NCBI GenBank assembly: GCA_015486705.1
Contig: WFRG01000078.1
Coordinates: 1 to 8,658, forward strand
Direction: 5' to 3'
From: Hippea sp.
Lineage (GTDB): Bacteria > Campylobacterota_A > Desulfurellia > Desulfurellales > Hippeaceae
Length of the DNA: 8,658 nt
Each line of letters starts with the position of its first letter. Position 1 is the first letter of the stretch. Shown piece by piece: positions 6,108 through 8,658 of this stretch. A program made the position numbers and the translations under genes. The notes beneath the pieces were generated by a model. That model was not told the origin of the DNA. It did no database searches and saw only the letters and a program-made list of their open reading frames with translations.

Positions 6108-8501
6108 CTATCTTCCGAGTTTCTCCTCAAGTTTCTTTATATTAACAATCGTCGTCATAATGCTGTCTGGATTCAAACTCATGGAATCAATACCTTGCTC
6201 AACCAAAAACTCGGCAAAGTCTAAGAAGTCGCTCGGACCTTGACCACAAATTCCCACGGGTTTTCCATGTTTATGAGCCTTTTCAATAAGCATAGATATC
6301 ATTCTCTTTACAGCTATATGGCGCTCGTCAAAGAGATGGGCAACAAGACCAGAATCCCTATCGATACCCAACGTAAGCTGCGTCAAGTCATTTGAACCTA
6401 TCGAAAAACCATCAAAGATTTCAGCAAACTCATCAGCACACATTACATTGCTTGGAATCTCTGCCATCACGTATATTTGAAGCCCATTTTCTCCTTGAAC
6501 AAGTCCATTCTTTTTCATCTCTTCTATAACTTTTCTACCCTCTTCAGGTGTCCTACAGAACGGTATCATCAGTGCCACATTGGTTAGACCAAATTCATCT
6601 CTAACCTTTTTCATTGCCCTACACTCAAGGGCAAAACCTTCTCTATAGGCGTCCGAATAATATCTTGAAGCACCCCTGAAACCTATCATAGGGTTTTCCT
6701 CTTTTGGTTCAAACTCATCTCCGCCTATAAGGTTAGCATACTCGTTTGTCTTAAAATCGCTCATCCTAACAAGAATCTGATTTGGATAAACACTTGCAGC
6801 AAGCATAGCAACACCGTATGCGAGTTTATCTATAAAATATTGGGGTTTTTCATCGTAACCTTTAGTAAGTTCTTCTATAATCTCTTTAGTTCTTTTATTC
6901 TCTAATTCGTCAAAATGTATCAAGGCAAGCGGATGAACCTGTATAAAGGAGCTTATTATAAACTCCATCCTTGCGAGCCCTATACCATCATTTGGAACGC
7001 CTGCTGTTTGAAAGGCTATTGCAGGATTTCCTAAGTTCATTTTAATTTGTGTCTTTGGCTTCTTAATCTTAGAAAGGTCAATCACCTCAACTTCATAGTC
7101 GAGTTTTCCGTCGTAAATATAGCCCACTTCACCTTCTGCACAGGATATTGTTATCTCCTGACCATCTTTCAACCTTTCAGTTGCATCGCCACACCCTACA
7201 ATAGCTGGAACACCAAGCTCTCTTGATATAATCGCAGCATGGCAGGTTCTTCCACCCCTGTTTGTTATAATTGCTGCAGCCTTTTTCATTATCGGCTCCC
7301 AATCTGGGTCTGTCATGTCGGTAACTAAAATCTCACCATCTTTAAACTCATCCATCTCTTCTGGTGTATCTATTATCCTAACAGGTCCTGATGCGATTTT
7401 ACTTCCAACAGCTATACCTTCTGCAATCTTTTTACCTTTTTCCTTGAGTTTGTATGTTTCAAGAACGCTTAAGCTCTTCTTGGATTGAACTGTTTCTGGT
7501 CTAGCTTGAACAACGAATAACTGCCCAGTTTTACCGTCTTTTGCCCACTCTATGTCCATTGGCGTATATTTACCATTTCTCTTTGTATAATGGTTTTCTA
7601 TAATAACCGCCCATTTGGCAAGCGTTAGAACATCATCGTCGCTCAAACAAAATCTATTTCTGTCTTCTTCTGTAGTATCAACATCTTTTATTCCGCCGTT
7701 TTCATCATAAACTGCCTTTGTAAGCTTTGAGCCTAATTTTTTATTGATTATAGCCTTATAACCCTTTTCTAATGTTGGCTTAAACACAATAAACTCATCT
7801 GGGTTAACTTTACCAGAAACAACATTTTCTCCAAGACCATAGCTTGCATTAATTACAACGGCCTTGTCAAAACCACTCTCTGGATCTAATGAAAACATAA
7901 CACCACTTGCCGCTAAATCGCTACGTGCCATCTTTTGAACACAAACAGACAAACCTACATTAAAATGGTCAAAGTTTTTATCATGTCTGTAGGAGGTTGC
8001 TCTATCTGTAAATATAGAAGCATAACAACTCTTTACGTAGTGAATGACATTGTCTATACCTTTAACATTTAGATAAGTATCCTGTTGGCCTGCAAAAGAG
8101 GCATCGGGAATATCCTCAATAGTGGCGGAACTCCTAACGGCAACATCACTTTCCTCTTCTCCGTAATATTCGCTGAGTTTCTTATAGGATTCAACGATCT
8201 CGCTCCTCAAATCATCGGGCAGTTGAGCGTTAAAAATCAACTCTCTTGCCTTTTTCGTTTTTTCTTTAAGGTCGTTGATGTCATGGGTATTTAAGTCTTT
8301 TAACGCTTCATAAATTTTCTCACGTAAATTATTTGAATCAATAAGATACCAGTAAGAATCTGCCGTTAAAGCAAAGCCGTAAGGAACATTGACCCCTTCC
8401 GCCTTTAACTCTCTAATCATCTCACCCAAAGAGGCATTTTTACCGCCAACTTTATGTACATCGTTAGCAGTAACCTCGTCCAACCACTCGATATACTTCA
8501 C
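6108..8501 (-). CDS. ppsA: phosphoenolpyruvate synthase (pyruvate, water dikinase)
   Basis: PEP synthase makes PEP from pyruvate and ATP, releasing AMP and phosphate, the entry step of gluconeogenesis from pyruvate. Three domains appear in order: an N-terminal ATP-binding domain (VGGKNASLGEM, later VRSSATIEDIPDASFAGQQ near 121-139), a swivelling phosphohistidine domain with GGRTCHAAIISRELGVPA containing His421, and a C-terminal PEP/pyruvate barrel ending in GICGQGPSDF with Cys752. Numbering from the GTG at 8501 puts the active His at 421, the E. coli PpsA position. Thr419, two residues before it, corresponds to the site regulated by PpsR-type kinases in other bacteria. I prefer GTG 8499-8501 (MKYIEW, 797 residues) over GTG 8505-8507, because GGGGG at 8509-8513 is 7 nt from the former but only 1 nt from the latter, and MKYIxW is the common family N-terminus. 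It has its own promoter and terminator. Confidence 0.97.
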   Translation of the reverse strand: MKYIEWLDEVTANDVHKVGGKNASLGEMIRELKAEGVNVPYGFALTADSYWYLIDSNNLREKIYEALKDLNTHDINDLKEKTKKARELIFNAQLPDDLRSEIVESYKKLSEYYGEEESDVAVRSSATIEDIPDASFAGQQDTYLNVKGIDNVIHYVKSCYASIFTDRATSYRHDKNFDHFNVGLSVCVQKMARSDLAASGVMFSLDPESGFDKAVVINASYGLGENVVSGKVNPDEFIVFKPTLEKGYKAIINKKLGSKLTKAVYDENGGIKDVDTTEEDRNRFCLSDDDVLTLAKWAVIIENHYTKRNGKYTPMDIEWAKDGKTGQLFVVQARPETVQSKKSLSVLETYKLKEKGKKIAEGIAVGSKIASGPVRIIDTPEEMDEFKDGEILVTDMTDPDWEPIMKKAAAIITNRGGRTCHAAIISRELGVPAIVGCGDATERLKDGQEITISCAEGEVGYIYDGKLDYEVEVIDLSKIKKPKTQIKMNLGNPAIAFQTAGVPNDGIGLARMEFIISSFIQVHPLALIHFDELENKRTKEIIEELTKGYDEKPQYFIDKLAYGVAMLAASVYPNQILVRMSDFKTNEYANLIGGDEFEPKEENPMIGFRGASRYYSDAYREGFALECRAMKKVRDEFGLTNVALMIPFCRTPEEGRKVIEEMKKNGLVQGENGLQIYVMAEIPSNVMCADEFAEIFDGFSIGSNDLTQLTLGIDRDSGLVAHLFDERHIAVKRMISMLIEKAHKHGKPVGICGQGPSDFLDFAEFLVEQGIDSMSLNPDSIMTTIVNIKKLEEKLGR

Positions 8502-8508
8502 TGACACA

Positions 8509-8513
8509 CCCCC
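8509..8513 (-). promoter_or_regulatory. ribosome binding site deciding the ppsA start
   Basis: The minus strand reads GGGGG, followed by TGTGTCA and then GTG at 8501. Spacing is 7 nt to that GTG and only 1 nt to the upstream in-frame GTG at 8507. It is a weaker match than GGAGG (a G-U pair replaces A-U). A further purine-rich GAGGTG at 8534-8539 lies too far upstream to serve either GTG. Confidence 0.6.
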
Positions 8514-8556
8514 ATTTAAAGAAATTTATATTTCACCTCTACCCCGTTGCATTGTT

Positions 8557-8585
8557 ATTCTAACAAATGAAAACACTATTTTCAA
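8557..8585 (-). promoter_or_regulatory. sigma70-type promoter of ppsA
   Basis: The minus strand has TTGAAA (-35, 8580-8585), a 17-nt spacer and TAGAAT (-10, 8557-8562). Each hexamer matches the consensus at five of six positions and the spacing is ideal. AT-rich sequence directly upstream could act as an UP element. Transcription would start near 8549-8551, giving a leader of about 50 nt before the GTG at 8501. Confidence 0.75.
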
Positions 8586-8600
8586 TAAATCAAAATTTAT
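8585..8600. repeat. short inverted repeat abutting the ppsA -35 box
   Basis: ATAAAT at 8585-8590 and ATTTAT at 8595-8600 are perfect inverted copies separated by CAAA. The repeat touches the -35 hexamer, so it could be an operator or part of an UP element; with so AT-rich a sequence it may also be chance. Confidence 0.35.
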
Positions 8601-8603
8601 TTG

Positions 8604-8658
8604 GGTAGTGTACAATATCTTGTGTAATCTCCGAGAATTGGGTATCCTCCCAGGGACA
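8604..8658. mobile_element. possible terminal region of an IS256-family insertion sequence, cut by the window edge
   Basis: Reading the plus strand from 8604, GGTAGTGT followed by a short AT-rich stretch and TTGTGTAA (8620-8627) has the layout I recall for IS256-type ends (GATAATGT... then TTGTGTAA at the same distance from the tip). About 16 of 25 positions agree with the remembered IS256 end. The body of the element would extend rightward out of the window. No transposase can be recognised in the remaining 30 bases, and the match relies on memory of the family, so this is tentative. The short open frames across the edge on both strands are too brief to identify. Confidence 0.35.

Noticed and set aside
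6104..6180. A promoter for the tldD operon inside the 3' end of ppsA
   Set aside because: TATAAA-like and TTG-containing hexamers occur, but no pair has both good matches and 16-18 nt spacing.
8563..8658. Plus-strand frame across the right edge reading LRELGILPGT, reminiscent of FeoA
   Set aside because: The resemblance covers about ten residues, no proper start or ribosome binding site is present, and the same bases fit an insertion-sequence end better.

Overview
This 8.66 kb window is gene-dense and AT-rich. Every convincing gene lies on the minus strand, so the genes read from right to left. A WaaE-like envelope glycosyltransferase suggests a Gram-negative outer membrane. GatC and GatA suggest tRNA charging by the transamidation route, and PEP synthase suggests a need for gluconeogenesis from pyruvate. 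The overall impression is an AT-rich, possibly thermophilic Gram-negative such as the Desulfurella/Hippea group or a Campylobacterota relative. That placement is only a guess from composition and protein flavour.

Right part (8658 to about 6076): ppsA (PEP synthase) has its own well-formed sigma70-type promoter (TTGAAA-N17-TAGAAT, 8557-8585) and ends in a rho-independent terminator (6076-6103). Upstream of the promoter, from about 8604 to the window edge, the sequence resembles the terminal repeat of an IS256-family element, so an insertion sequence may lie just beyond the edge. The GTG at 8501 is a better ppsA start than the upstream GTG at 8507.

Left part (6064 to 78): eight tightly packed genes look like one operon. 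In order of transcription they are tldD, truA, gatC, gatA, an unrecognised 124-residue protein, a DUF59/MIP18-family iron-sulfur assembly protein, a family-2 glycosyltransferase and a membrane-anchored polysaccharide deacetylase. Neighbours overlap by 1 to 7 nt or are separated by 3 to 11 nt, so translational coupling is likely throughout. The mix covers peptide maturation (TldD), tRNA modification and charging (TruA, GatCA), Fe-S metabolism and envelope polysaccharide work. gatB and tldE/pmbA are not present here.

The most interesting points are translational. (1) The conserved N-terminus of truA appears to start at an AUA codon inside an ATAA overlap with the tldD stop, 8 nt after a perfect GGAGGT; the only standard start nearby (GTG at 4694) would remove the first beta strand and has no ribosome binding site. 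(2) The 3' arm of the ppsA terminator can pair either with its own 5' arm or with the tldD Shine-Dalgarno sequence, a mutually exclusive arrangement that could link read-through to tldD translation. (3) A possible IS256-type end abuts the ppsA promoter. I see no phage, CRISPR, toxin-antitoxin or other defence-like system.
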